Positions 1-7,706 of a stretch of DNA of 13,010 nucleotides are shown one piece after another. Source of the stretch: JANNWF01 sp052390415 (GTDB lineage Bacteria; Pseudomonadota; Gammaproteobacteria; Xanthomonadales; Xanthomonadaceae). The stretch is taken from positions 1 through 13,010 of the forward strand of contig JBQTGY010000102.1 of the NCBI GenBank assembly GCA_052390415.1, written 5' to 3'. Under the pieces are notes generated by a model. It saw only the letters and a list, made by a program, of their open reading frames with translations. It did no database searches and had not been told where the DNA came from. A program made the position numbers and the translations under genes. Numbering within the stretch: position 1 is the stretch's first letter; every line of letters begins with the position of its first letter.

Positions 1-123
1 TAAACTTCGGCATGTCCCCGACGTCTGGGTGTTGGATTTGGCGCAATGCCCGGCGTTTATTGCGCCCTACGAGTTGCGATGTTCAGCGCGTTGGTTTCGT
101 TCGACGCAGGTCGCGTCGACAGC
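1..123. other. Non-coding left edge, no gene recognised
   Basis: This stretch lies downstream of the minus-strand exoD-like gene. No reading frame here looks like a real gene; the plus-strand frame that starts at 46 runs antisense through the exoD-like gene and has no recognisable protein features. The window opens with TAA, which could be the stop codon of a plus-strand gene to the left, but this cannot be judged. The only structure seen is the inverted repeat at 101-119, listed separately. Confidence 0.5.
101..119 (-). repeat. Short perfect inverted repeat just 3' of the exoD-like gene
   Basis: TCGACGC (101-107) is the exact reverse complement of GCGTCGA (113-119), with a 5-base loop. It sits four bases after the stop codon of the minus-strand exoD-like gene, so its RNA would fold right at the end of that transcript. 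No T-run follows it on the minus strand, so it is not a classical intrinsic terminator. It could act as a 3' stabilising hairpin or in termination without a U-tract, or be chance. Confidence 0.35.
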
Positions 124-750
124 TCAGCCGACCATCCACTTCATCGCCGCTGCACCGCCGCCGAACAGGGCAGCGAAGTAGATAATCGACAGCAGATTGG
201 ACACGTGGCCCAGCAGCACCATGACGCCATCCTGCTGCAACAAACCAATGGACAGACCCATCAGTCCCAGCGCGGGCAAGGTATTGCTGAAGGGGACCAT
301 GCCCAGCGGTGCCATCAGCAGCACGGCGCCCAGAACCAGACCCAGATTGGCAGTGATCTGAGTGGCGCGGCTGCTGACCAGGCGCGGCCAGCGGCCGTGG
401 CGACTGATGCGTTCAAAGCGCTGAACCCAAACGAGGCTCAGCGCCAAGGAGTCGCGCAGCCTCGACGCCGACACTGGCCGTTTGCTGACAAAGGTGGGTA
501 ACCAAAGCGGGCGGCCGGTGAGACGCGCCAGGGCGATCAGCAGAATTACCGCCCCGAACACGGTGCTCACGCCCGGAATGGATACCGGGATAAGGAACAC
601 CAGTGTCAGCATGATGGTCAGCAACAGCAGGCCATGCATGCCCAAGGCGTCGACCACACTGCCCACCGATGTGTCGCCGTCGGGCAGACTTGTCATCAGC
701 GCTTTAAGGCGCTCCCCTAGGGCGAGTTCGCCACTGCTTGCGGTCAGCAC
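124..750 (-). CDS. ExoD-family inner-membrane protein (exopolysaccharide synthesis, ExoD)
   Basis: Protein of 208 residues that matches the ExoD family in length and layout: a soluble N-terminal stretch (1-38), hydrophobic segments at about 39-55 and 61-76, a basic middle part (about 85-125), and hydrophobic segments at about 132-150 and 155-198. Family-like blocks are IPVSIPGVSTVFG (54-66) and PFSNTLPALGLMG (153-165), the latter followed by a QQDG turn. ExoD was named in rhizobia for an effect on exopolysaccharide production; its biochemical activity is not known, so no reaction is assigned. The start is GTG at 750, chosen because GGAG lies seven bases upstream; no ATG fits better. It follows the peptide-transporter gene by 22 bases on the same strand and is probably co-transcribed with it. 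Family assignment is confident; the role is inferred only from the family name. Confidence 0.88.
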   Translation of the reverse strand: MLTASSGELALGERLKALMTSLPDGDTSVGSVVDALGMHGLLLLTIMLTLVFLIPVSIPGVSTVFGAVILLIALARLTGRPLWLPTFVSKRPVSASRLRDSLALSLVWVQRFERISRHGRWPRLVSSRATQITANLGLVLGAVLLMAPLGMVPFSNTLPALGLMGLSIGLLQQDGVMVLLGHVSNLLSIIYFAALFGGGAAAMKWMVG

Positions 751-757
751 GCGCCTG

Positions 758-761
758 CTCC
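758..761 (-). promoter_or_regulatory. Ribosome binding site of the exoD-like gene
   Basis: On the minus strand GGAG is followed by seven bases and then GTG at 750. It decides for the GTG start over the ATG 18 codons further in. It lies in the 22-base gap after the stop codon of the transporter gene. Confidence 0.6.
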
Positions 762-772
762 GATGAGATGCT

Positions 773-2446
773 TCACTGCTGCCGGTAGTAATCCATCAAC
801 GGATAGTTCTTGGCGTAGGCGGCAAAGGCCGCGGCGGCCAGGAATGCGAATCCGGCGAAAAAGAACATCAGGAAGGCCGGCTCACTGACGCCACTTTCGG
901 CGATCTTCTGGATCACTGCCGGATTGCGCACACCGGCATTGGTCAACAGCACCCACAGGCTGCCGAAGGTGCTGGTCAGATACCAGAAAGCCATGATCAC
1001 GCCCTTCATCGCGTGTGGGGCCTGGCTGTAGGCGAACTCAAGCGCGGTGGCGGACACCAGCACTTCGCCGAAGGTGAGCAGCAAGTAGGGCCAGGTCTGC
1101 CAGCCGATGGAAAGCTGCGCACCGGCGTCAATCTGTAATTGGATGAACCCTGCAAGCACCCATGACACACCCGAAATGGCAATGCCCCAGCCCATGCGCT
1201 TGAGTGCGGTCGGGTTGAATCCCCACTTCCGCAACAAGGGGTACAGCACCACATTGTTGAACGGAATCAACATCATCACGAACAGCGGGTTCAATGCCTG
1301 CATCTGTGCCGGTGAAGCAAACCAGTTGCGCAACCAGCCGGCGATGCCTTCGGGCAGGCCGGCAAACGTCGGCATCACCATCGCGTTGCCTTGGATGATC
1401 CAGGTTGACGCTTTCTGATCGAACAGCGACCAGAACGGCGTCACCAGTGCAAACACGATCAACACCCGCAGCACCGCGCGTACACCTTCGACCGCGACAT
1501 CAGGATGCACGCCGCGGGCGCGTTCCAGTTGCAGCGAGCCGCCCCAGCCAACCATGCCGATCAGCAAACCCAGCGACAGGCAAGCGGTGATGACGAAGCC
1601 GAACGACTCTGGCCACCACGCGGGTGAAACCGCCCACAACAGCAACAACATGGCAGCACCACCGATCCCGAACCACGCGACCAGCGAGCCCGTTCCCGTT
1701 GCTCCCACTCCGCGGGCGCCCAGGGCGGTCTTCAACACTTGCAGAAAGGCGTCCGGATCGGCGGCGGTCGGTGGCACATTCACGTACTGCTTGCGGCCCA
1801 TCCAGAACAGCAGGGTGGCGATGAACATCAGCACGCCGGGAATCCCGAACGCGATGCCCGGACCATAGTCACGCAAAAAGATCGGCATCAACAGGGACGC
1901 AAAGAACGAGCCGAAGTTGATCATCCAGTAAAAGGCGTCAAATACGACCTTGGCGCGGTGTTTGTTGGTCTGGTCGAACTGATCGCCGACAAACGAAACC
2001 ACCAGGGGTTTGATGCCGCCGGACCCCAGGGCGATCAGGAACAAGCCGGTGTAGAAGCCGTGGCGGTTGTCCTCAAAAATGGCAAGGCAGGCGTGGCCCG
2101 CGCAATACACCAAAGAAAACCACATCACCGTGTTGTATTTGCCGAAGTAACGGTCCGACAGCCAACCACCCAGCAGTGGGAAGAAGTACACGCCGATGAC
2201 GAAGGTGTGGAACACGTCCTTGGCCATGCCGGCGCGATCAGCGCCTGGTGCATACAGCAACAGAGTTGAAATCAGGAAAGGCGTCAGGATGTTGCGCATC
2301 CCGTAAAAACTGAAACGCTCGCAGACCTCGTTGCCGATGATGTAGGGGATTTGTTTCGGCAGCGGGACCTTGGGGTCGAGCGCGGCGGCTGGGGAATGGC
2401 TTGCCTGAGTCATCAATTGAGCGTCGTTGCGGCGAGGAGGCGCCAT
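773..2446 (-). CDS. POT-family (PTR2) proton-dependent oligopeptide symporter
   Basis: Protein of 557 residues, a typical length for bacterial members of the POT/PTR2 family, which import di- and tripeptides with protons across the inner membrane. Signature motifs are clear: the E-x-x-E-R-F motif of helix 1 (E40, E43, R44, then FYG at 47-49), GSGGIKP (141-147) followed by GDQF (154-157), FYWMINFGS (172-180), FWSLFDQKASTW (338-349), ALNPLF (384-389) and GEVLVSATALEFAYSQAP (460-477). About 12-14 membrane segments are apparent, including a hydrophobic pair in the middle (about 255-298), as expected of bacterial POTs. The start is uncertain: ATG at 2446 is the longest, ATG at 2413 (residue 12) also leaves the whole transporter, and neither has a strong Shine-Dalgarno. 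It lies 65 bases downstream of the Asp-box protein gene and 22 bases upstream of the exoD-like gene, all on one strand. Substrate range beyond small peptides cannot be read from sequence. Confidence 0.95.
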   Translation of the reverse strand: MAPPRRNDAQLMTQASHSPAAALDPKVPLPKQIPYIIGNEVCERFSFYGMRNILTPFLISTLLLYAPGADRAGMAKDVFHTFVIGVYFFPLLGGWLSDRYFGKYNTVMWFSLVYCAGHACLAIFEDNRHGFYTGLFLIALGSGGIKPLVVSFVGDQFDQTNKHRAKVVFDAFYWMINFGSFFASLLMPIFLRDYGPGIAFGIPGVLMFIATLLFWMGRKQYVNVPPTAADPDAFLQVLKTALGARGVGATGTGSLVAWFGIGGAAMLLLLWAVSPAWWPESFGFVITACLSLGLLIGMVGWGGSLQLERARGVHPDVAVEGVRAVLRVLIVFALVTPFWSLFDQKASTWIIQGNAMVMPTFAGLPEGIAGWLRNWFASPAQMQALNPLFVMMLIPFNNVVLYPLLRKWGFNPTALKRMGWGIAISGVSWVLAGFIQLQIDAGAQLSIGWQTWPYLLLTFGEVLVSATALEFAYSQAPHAMKGVIMAFWYLTSTFGSLWVLLTNAGVRNPAVIQKIAESGVSEPAFLMFFFAGFAFLAAAAFAAYAKNYPLMDYYRQQ

Positions 2447-2511
2447 TGTCCGCGCTCGGCTTGAGTCTGCAAAGCGGTGAGATCGGAGGCGCGGCAGCGG
2501 AGGCAGCGGAT

Positions 2512-3765
2512 TTAGTTTGGCTTGGCAGCTGGCATCGACAATCGGGCCATGCCAACACGTGAATGGGTGGGCGAATCACCCGCTTCAGCCCACACCACCA
2601 TGGCGACCTTGCCGCTGCTGGCAAGGCGCGGAAAGCCGCCGACCTTGTTGGCGATGTCCTGTTGCCATGCGATATCGCCACGTTCGCCAATCAGGCTCAC
2701 TCGCAGCGTGGGTTGGTTGCTTTCAGTGACCACGCGGCTGACCAACCACTGCTCATTCGCAAACCTTGCGATGTCGAGTCGAGCCAATTCGGCCGCGCCC
2801 TCGGCGAGCGTGTGCGAGTCAACCGATTCGCCAGCATCATCGATTTTGAATGCAATTCGCATGTCGCCGCTGGCCATGCTTGGCCAGATAACGGCGAACC
2901 GGTCGCCGTCCGCTGCGATGGCGGGGCCGTTCACCGGACAGCCGGTGATCTTCCAACCATCGTCGTGCAAGGGCTTGGAAGCCGACCACCTATCGTTTTG
3001 CACGCTCAGCCATGCGATATCGCGGATTTCGGTGGCGCTGCGATCACGATAGACCACAGCGGTGCGTTGGCTGCCACGCACGGCATCGGTTTGGCAGCAG
3101 GCGCAGGTCAAGTCATCGAGTTCGCGCTCGTCGGTGGCGGCAACATCGCGACCAAGAACAGCAGTGCGCAGAGTCATGTGTTCGGCGGCGGCGTGGTCGT
3201 GCGTCGAGGCGGCAGCCGCGTCTGCCATGCGTCGACCATCCAACCAGACCGCGCGTACGCGGTCATCGCCGGCGGCAGTGAGCGAGACGAAACCGTGTTC
3301 GGTGTGTGTGGCATCGCGATTGAGCAGGATCGGCGGATCCCAATGGCGTCCAGCGTCGCGCGAACGGATCGAATGAATCGCATAGGAGTACGTATCCGGC
3401 GAGGTTTTCTGCAACCAGAACGTTACCCAGTCGCCGTTGTCGAGAACCACCAGATTCGGAAAGTCAGCGCCATTGATGAACCAATCGGGGCCCGATGCCA
3501 CCGTGCCGCGGCGAAGCTCGATACCTTCAGGATCAATGACCGCATACCGCAGAGTGTTGGTTGTGCCAGCGCGTTCTTGCCAAGTGAGCACGAACCCCTC
3601 CCGGGCATCCACCGTCACTGACGGCTGCGCGGCTTTCTCGCCGGTGGCAAAGTCGAGCAGTTGCACGGTCGGCACGGGCGCGCAAAACGCCGTTGCCGGA
3701 TACAAGGCGGCAACCAAGCCGGCAATCACGAACAGCCATGAGCGCATGAGAGGTTTTTGCTTCAA
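2512..3765 (-). CDS. Exported Asp-box (BNR/sialidase-like) protein with a C-x-C-C motif
   Basis: Protein of up to 417 residues with an N-terminal signal peptide (hydrophobic about 10-28, likely cut near ATAFCA). The longest frame begins with TTG at 3765; ATG at 3747 (residue 7) gives a more conventional signal peptide and may be the real start. Neither has a clear Shine-Dalgarno. Repeating beta-strand units with W/D/G spacing suggest a beta-propeller. One good Asp-box, S-x-D-x-G-x-x-W, is at S135-W142. Around 219-226 is the motif LTCACCQT (C221, C223, C224), of a kind I recall in BNR-repeat proteins annotated as sialidase-like; 189-196 has a His-rich stretch (H189, H191, H196), and C276 lies further on. 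I see no evidence for the full sialidase catalytic set, so enzyme activity is not claimed; binding of a ligand or metal outside the cytoplasm is possible. It lies between the PAP2 gene and the transporter gene on the same strand. Confidence 0.75.
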   Translation of the reverse strand: MKQKPLMRSWLFVIAGLVAALYPATAFCAPVPTVQLLDFATGEKAAQPSVTVDAREGFVLTWQERAGTTNTLRYAVIDPEGIELRRGTVASGPDWFINGADFPNLVVLDNGDWVTFWLQKTSPDTYSYAIHSIRSRDAGRHWDPPILLNRDATHTEHGFVSLTAAGDDRVRAVWLDGRRMADAAAASTHDHAAAEHMTLRTAVLGRDVAATDERELDDLTCACCQTDAVRGSQRTAVVYRDRSATEIRDIAWLSVQNDRWSASKPLHDDGWKITGCPVNGPAIAADGDRFAVIWPSMASGDMRIAFKIDDAGESVDSHTLAEGAAELARLDIARFANEQWLVSRVVTESNQPTLRVSLIGERGDIAWQQDIANKVGGFPRLASSGKVAMVVWAEAGDSPTHSRVGMARLSMPAAKPN

Positions 3766-3794
3766 CAGGGGCAGGGCTACATGCTGCCACCGTT

Positions 3795-3823
3795 AGCGCT
3801 GCGCCCGCAGAATTTGCAGCGCT
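3795..3823 (-). repeat. Inverted repeat between the PAP2 and Asp-box protein genes
   Basis: AGCGCTGC (3795-3802) and GCAGCGCT (3816-3823) are exact reverse complements with a 13-base loop. It lies in the 139-base gap (3766-3904) after the PAP2 stop codon and before the next minus-strand gene. No T-run follows on the minus strand, so it does not look like a standard intrinsic terminator. It could form an RNA hairpin that separates the GT4-PAP2 pair from the genes downstream, or be an operator-like site; the function is unproven. Nothing else is recognised in this gap. Confidence 0.4.
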
Positions 3824-3904
3824 GCGGTAACGACGTTGCCACGCTACGGTTGAGCGATGCTCGATTCGCTGCTCCAAGACGGCTGCGTTTGCTGGAGATC
3901 AACC

Positions 3905-4426
3905 CTAAACCACCACTTGCAACGATGCTGCCGCCAACACGCTGCCAATCACCGATGCCGCAATCACATCGCTGGGATAGTGCAATCCCAGCACGACCCG
4001 TGATGCCGCGACGGCCAGCGAGAAGGGCACCAGCAGCCACGCAAGAATCGGGTAATAGGAAACTGCCACGCTGGTGAAGGCCACCGCGTGCAGGGTATGG
4101 CCCGATGGGAAGCTGTATTGATCCAATGGACGTGCCAGCGCGTGTATGCGGCGGTCCTCGGCGAACGGTCGGGGTCGACGCGTGTAGCGCTTCAGCCACG
4201 TGTAGAGCAAGAGTGCAGCCAGCCCCGTGGCTGCCATGTGTGTTGATGCGGCGAGTCCGTGCCAGCCATCGGCGAGCACGACCATCGTCATCAGCCAATA
4301 CCAGATCGCACCATCGCCTAGTCGACTCACTGTGGCAAAAATTGGCTGGATTCGCGCGTGGCGGCCCCAACGATTGCAGGCCAGACAAATGTCGGCGTCG
4401 CGCTGGTACAGGCTGCGGGCGTTCAT
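3905..4426 (-). CDS. PAP2-family membrane phosphatase (lipid phosphatase)
   Basis: Protein of 173 residues carrying the complete three-part PAP2 phosphatase signature: K-x6-R-P at K79-R86-P87, PSGHT at 107-111 with the acid H110, and S-R-x5-H-x3-D at S142, R143, H149 and D153. H149 would be the nucleophile and the motifs would face the periplasmic side. Hydrophobic segments lie at about 40-54, 63-77, 112-122, 125-141 and 154-172. Members remove phosphate from lipid phosphates such as undecaprenyl pyrophosphate, phosphatidylglycerol phosphate or phosphatidic acid; which one is not shown here. The start at 4426 is strongly supported: AAGGAG lies eight bases upstream, and the ATG overlaps the stop codon of the upstream glycosyltransferase gene as ATGA, so translation is probably coupled. 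The pairing suggests recycling or dephosphorylation of a lipid carrier or product in the same pathway, which is inference. Confidence 0.93.
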   Translation of the reverse strand: MNARSLYQRDADICLACNRWGRHARIQPIFATVSRLGDGAIWYWLMTMVVLADGWHGLAASTHMAATGLAALLLYTWLKRYTRRPRPFAEDRRIHALARPLDQYSFPSGHTLHAVAFTSVAVSYYPILAWLLVPFSLAVAASRVVLGLHYPSDVIAASVIGSVLAAASLQVVV

Positions 4427-5556
4427 GCGGCGCGCTCCTTGTTCGCAAGGGTCGATAAGAGTTCGGCAAAGTGCTCACTCACTTGGCGCGGATGCAGCGG
4501 CAACATCGCTGCGCGCGCGGCGTTAGCCATGCGTTGACGCAATCCGTCGTCAATCGCGAGTTCCGTCGCCGCGGCGACGTATCCGGCTTCGTCGTCTCGC
4601 ATCACCGCGCGGCCATGCAGGCGGTCGCGCAGATACTCACGCGCTGCCCCGTAGTCATAGGCGACCGTGGCAACACCACTCGCCATCGCTTCCAAGGTGA
4701 CGTTGCCGAAGGTTTCCGACAGGCTGGGAAACAAGAACAGATCGCCGCTGGCGAAGTGCTCGGCCAATTCGTTACCGCGTTTGACACCGGTGAAGATGAA
4801 GTCCGGATTGGCCGCCGCGAGGGCTTCCCGTGTCGGGCCATCACCGACTATGACGAAGCGCGCACCAGCCCTTAGTTTCTGGATCCGTCGAAAGCTGCGG
4901 ATGGCCAGATCGAGGTTTTTTTCTGGCGCCAAGCGGCCCACATGAATGACCACCAGGTCATTCGGGTTTGCACCCCAGCTGGCACGCAGCGCGTCGCTGC
5001 GACGAGCAGCATCGAACAGTGAAGTGTCCACCGCACGTCCCAGTCGTTGCACGCGCTCAAAGCCGCGACTTTGGAGGAACTCCGCAAGCTCGGTGGTTGG
5101 GACCAGGGTCGCCTCGGCAGTGTTGTGAAAGCGGCGCATCCAGGCAAACGCGATGGGCGTCAACACGCCGACGCCATAACGCGCCATGTATTCGTCAAAG
5201 CGGGTATGGAAGCCGGTGGCCGTCGGTATACCGAGTCGCTTGGCAGTGCGAACGGCTGACCATCCCAGGGGACCTTCCGTGGCCACGTAGATTGCATCGG
5301 GTCGATCCGACTGCCATTGTCTGAGCAGACGTCCGCCCGCTGGAAAGCCGATCCGCAGACCGGGATAGCGTGGCAATGCGGCACTTCTGATCAGCATCGA
5401 TTCGTCACCCGGCGGCAGCGGGTGCGCGGGTTGAGTCGGTCGAACCAGGCTGACCCGATGGCCAAGCTCGCGTAGCCCGAGCACCAGGCTTTGCACAGTG
5501 AGCGCAACGCCGTTGACTTCAGGTGGCCATGTTTCGGTGACGATGGCTGCGTGCAT
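4423..5556 (-). CDS. GT4-family glycosyltransferase (mannosyltransferase-like)
   Basis: Protein of 377 residues with the two-domain GT-B layout of family GT4. The N-terminal acceptor domain starts with ETWPPEVNGV (8-17), which contains the glycine loop, and includes TGFHTRFDEYMARYG (114-128). The C-terminal sugar-nucleotide domain has HVGRLAPEKNLD (205-216, with R208 and K213), VGDGP (237-241) and the E-x7-E motif SETFGNVTLEAMASG (280-294, with E281 and E289). The pattern is closest to the alpha-mannosyltransferases of the MgtA/PimB type that glycosylate lipid acceptors with GDP-mannose, but donor and acceptor cannot be fixed from motifs. No signal peptide or membrane helix is apparent; it probably acts at the inner face of the membrane. 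ATG at 5556 is preceded by GGGA at seven bases, a moderate site. It is the first gene of the minus-strand block, overlaps the PAP2 gene by four bases and is divergent from the secreted-protein gene at 5700. Confidence 0.92.
   Translation of the reverse strand: MHAAIVTETWPPEVNGVALTVQSLVLGLRELGHRVSLVRPTQPAHPLPPGDESMLIRSAALPRYPGLRIGFPAGGRLLRQWQSDRPDAIYVATEGPLGWSAVRTAKRLGIPTATGFHTRFDEYMARYGVGVLTPIAFAWMRRFHNTAEATLVPTTELAEFLQSRGFERVQRLGRAVDTSLFDAARRSDALRASWGANPNDLVVIHVGRLAPEKNLDLAIRSFRRIQKLRAGARFVIVGDGPTREALAAANPDFIFTGVKRGNELAEHFASGDLFLFPSLSETFGNVTLEAMASGVATVAYDYGAAREYLRDRLHGRAVMRDDEAGYVAAATELAIDDGLRQRMANAARAAMLPLHPRQVSEHFAELLSTLANKERAA
4435..4440 (-). promoter_or_regulatory. Ribosome binding site of the PAP2 gene, inside the upstream gene
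   Basis: AAGGAG on the minus strand, eight bases before the PAP2 ATG and inside the last codons of the glycosyltransferase gene. Together with the ATGA stop/start overlap at 4423-4426 it points to translational coupling of the two genes. Confidence 0.7.
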
Positions 5557-5699
5557 GATGGGTTCCCGGTTTTGCGGAGTCTGTGCACCTCGCGTGTAGT
5601 GCCCATGACCGCCCCGTGACTGCGCGATGACAGGCAGGGGAAACCGACGAACGGCGTTGCATGCTCACGCTGATACGCCTGTCTGCGTGGCAAAATCGA
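5557..5699. promoter_or_regulatory. Divergent intergenic region, presumed promoters for both directions
   Basis: About 140 bases separate the start codons of the minus-strand glycosyltransferase and the plus-strand secreted-protein gene, so promoters for both must lie here or just inside the genes. I could not find a convincing -35/-10 pair for either direction. GACAGGC (5629-5635) and GCCTGTC (5677-5683) are complementary but 41 bases apart, and there is a GCATGC palindrome at 5659-5664; neither is strong enough to call an operator. Confidence 0.4.
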
Positions 5700-7616
5700 A
5701 TGATGAACAGATCCACGCGACGAGGTTGCGGTTCGGCTGTGTTTCGCCGACTTGGGTGGTGCTTGGTTTGTGAGTTGTTGCTGGGCTCGGCAATGACGTT
5801 GGCGGCGCCGCCATCGAACCAGGAAGAGGTCGCGATCGGCAGCCTTGAGTTGCAACTCAACGTTGCGCTGCTGGCCGACTACGGGGCTGAGCTGGTCGAC
5901 GCCCCAGCCGCCCGTGACGCGCAGGACAGCTATCTGCGCTGGCCCGCCGCGTCGTTATCGGGCGATCTGAAATTGCAGGCAGCCGGATCGGGTCCGCCTC
6001 GCGCCCAGCAGGGCCGCGCCCGATTCGCCGCAGGGCTGACCTTCAAGCGCCCTGACGGAGCACTGCTCAGGCTCAATCGGTTGCTGTTGCAAGTGCCAGT
6101 GGAGTCCGGCGAATGGGCGTTGACCGACAGCGTCGGCAAAACCTGGTTCACCGCGCGCGCGGGCTTTCCCTTGTCTGCGCAAGCTGAACGATTGCAGACG
6201 GTAGTGCTGATCGATCTGCAAGCCTCCAAGGCGCTGGCCAAGTGGCTGGATCGGCCCAATCTGGCTGGAGAAAGCGTAGGCCGAATGAGCTTGGCGCTGC
6301 GTGCAGAGCCGGTGGCCAAGGGTGGACCCTCGTGTCCACTCAATTGGCCGGGAACGCCTGGCTTCACCGTGGATGTTGCTTTGGTCGACTTGTATCAGCT
6401 GCAAGCACAGTGCGTGATCGGTAACTGCGATGGTGGTGCCAGCGGTAGCAGCGTGCCCCGCGTCAAGCTCACTCCGGCGACCAACCTGCGCAACGTCGGC
6501 AGCGCCGATGTGCCGTGGGTGGGCAAGTTCCTGTCGCTGATAACTGCCTCGCAGTTGGAACTGACCCATCCATACCCGCAACCCGACCAACACCCGATGC
6601 TGGTCTGGAACGCCTATCGGCTGGACGCCGATGGCCGCATTACCCAGATCGGTCGCTCGGGTCTGAAGCACGCGTTCGCCACCGAAAACCTGGGCTGCAC
6701 CTGCAATCCCGACAACCACCAGATCCTCGGGCCCCAGTGTTCGGATCGTTACGACATCGGCAGCAACGATTTCAGCAATGGTCTGGCACCACGCAGCGAA
6801 GTGATTGCTGCCGATGGCCGCTGGGGTCGCTGTGGCTCACTGTTTGATCCCGACTGCATTGGCAGCCAGACGTTTACTGATACCTCGATCAGCCATCGTC
6901 TGTTGCTGACCGAAGCCGACATCGACAGCAACCGCCATCCGACATCGCGCTGGTTTGTCGACGCTTGGTACGTGGTGCGTGACGACAGCAATGTGCTGAA
7001 CACCATGGGGTGGCGTGAATTTCTGCCGCGCTACATCAACAATGTCTGGCAGACCAGTCTGACCGGTGCATACAACCAGGGCGCGCTGCTGGGTGAGTGG
7101 GCGGGGCTGCCGTTCAATGGTGATGGCTGGAGCCTGTTCCAACGCGTGCAAACGGCTACAGGTGAGCTGCAACTCGCTGTCCGTGTGCTGCCCTTGGCAG
7201 CGGGTCGCGCACGCTACGAATATGCACTGCTGAATCATTCGGTCAGTCGACCGCAGGTCACCGGCGCCGAGCCCAACCTGCGCGTGTTGAGCAATCCGGG
7301 TGTGGTCGAAGTGACCCTGCCACTAGGAGCGACGCGCGTCGGCAGCGTCACCGACAACCACGCCGGCGATGTGTCCACACCTTGGACCCCGGATTGCGCC
7401 GATGGCAACCTGCGCCTCACCGCGCCGGCGAGCGAAAGTTTGGCCTGGGGATCGATGCTGCGCTGGAGCGTGATCGCCGACGGCCCGCCGCAAAAGGGCA
7501 CAGTAAGAGTGCGCGCCAGCGGCGACAGCAATGAAGCGGCCATCCTTGCCCCAAGCCTAGTGCCCGGGCCCGCGCCAGGCGCGATCTTCGCCGACGGGTT
7601 TGCGCGCTGCGGGTAG
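5700..7616 (+). CDS. Secreted cysteine-containing protein of unknown function with IFADGF tail
   Basis: I do not recognise a named family. The protein has 638 residues from ATG 5700. The frame is open from ATG 5661 (651 residues), but starting at 5700 or 5703 gives a normal signal peptide: basic MNRSTRR, hydrophobic core about 18-36, cleavage near LAA. No start has a clear Shine-Dalgarno. The mature part is rich in beta-type sequence. A central block begins with QIGRSGLKHAF (316-326), followed by cysteines C333, C335, C347, C378 and C386 and an LAPRSE motif; I have an uncertain memory of similar LKHAF...Cys...PRSE blocks in uncharacterised exported proteins of other bacteria. The C-terminus is IFADGFARCG (629-638), echoed by IFASGFE near the N-terminus of the next gene. 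It is followed after 252 bases by the giant RHS gene on the same strand. An extracytoplasmic, disulfide-stabilised protein is the safe inference. Confidence 0.8.
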   Translation: MMNRSTRRGCGSAVFRRLGWCLVCELLLGSAMTLAAPPSNQEEVAIGSLELQLNVALLADYGAELVDAPAARDAQDSYLRWPAASLSGDLKLQAAGSGPPRAQQGRARFAAGLTFKRPDGALLRLNRLLLQVPVESGEWALTDSVGKTWFTARAGFPLSAQAERLQTVVLIDLQASKALAKWLDRPNLAGESVGRMSLALRAEPVAKGGPSCPLNWPGTPGFTVDVALVDLYQLQAQCVIGNCDGGASGSSVPRVKLTPATNLRNVGSADVPWVGKFLSLITASQLELTHPYPQPDQHPMLVWNAYRLDADGRITQIGRSGLKHAFATENLGCTCNPDNHQILGPQCSDRYDIGSNDFSNGLAPRSEVIAADGRWGRCGSLFDPDCIGSQTFTDTSISHRLLLTEADIDSNRHPTSRWFVDAWYVVRDDSNVLNTMGWREFLPRYINNVWQTSLTGAYNQGALLGEWAGLPFNGDGWSLFQRVQTATGELQLAVRVLPLAAGRARYEYALLNHSVSRPQVTGAEPNLRVLSNPGVVEVTLPLGATRVGSVTDNHAGDVSTPWTPDCADGNLRLTAPASESLAWGSMLRWSVIADGPPQKGTVRVRASGDSNEAAILAPSLVPGPAPGAIFADGFARCG

Positions 7617-7706
7617 GCCAGAGAGGCCGCTCCGCAGGTGCGTGCAGCGCGCCAAATGGTTTGTGATCAAAGAATTCCCTGGCCGCAGTGAATGCGATGG
7701 GGTGAT

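Noticed and set aside
101..119. Possible intrinsic terminator after the exoD-like gene
   Set aside because: The stem is perfect but only seven base pairs and no T-run follows on the minus strand, so it was kept only as an inverted repeat.
2563..3621. Open frame of 352 codons on the plus strand, antisense to the Asp-box protein gene
   Set aside because: It has no signal, domain or coherent hydrophobic pattern and lies wholly over a gene with a good signal peptide and Asp-box motif. Long antisense frames are expected in GC-rich codon-biased DNA.
3777..4478. Alternative minus-strand frame of 233 codons over the PAP2 gene
   Set aside because: The frame starting at 4426 contains all three PAP2 signature motifs with exact spacing; this one has none.
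5629..5683. GACAGGC ... GCCTGTC inverted pair in the divergent intergenic region as an operator
   Set aside because: Seven-base arms 41 bases apart are expected by chance in a region of this size, and there is no second copy.
5657..5696. TTGCAT followed by CAAAAT as a promoter for the secreted-protein gene
   Set aside because: The spacing is far from 17 bases and the -10 match is poor, so no promoter was called.
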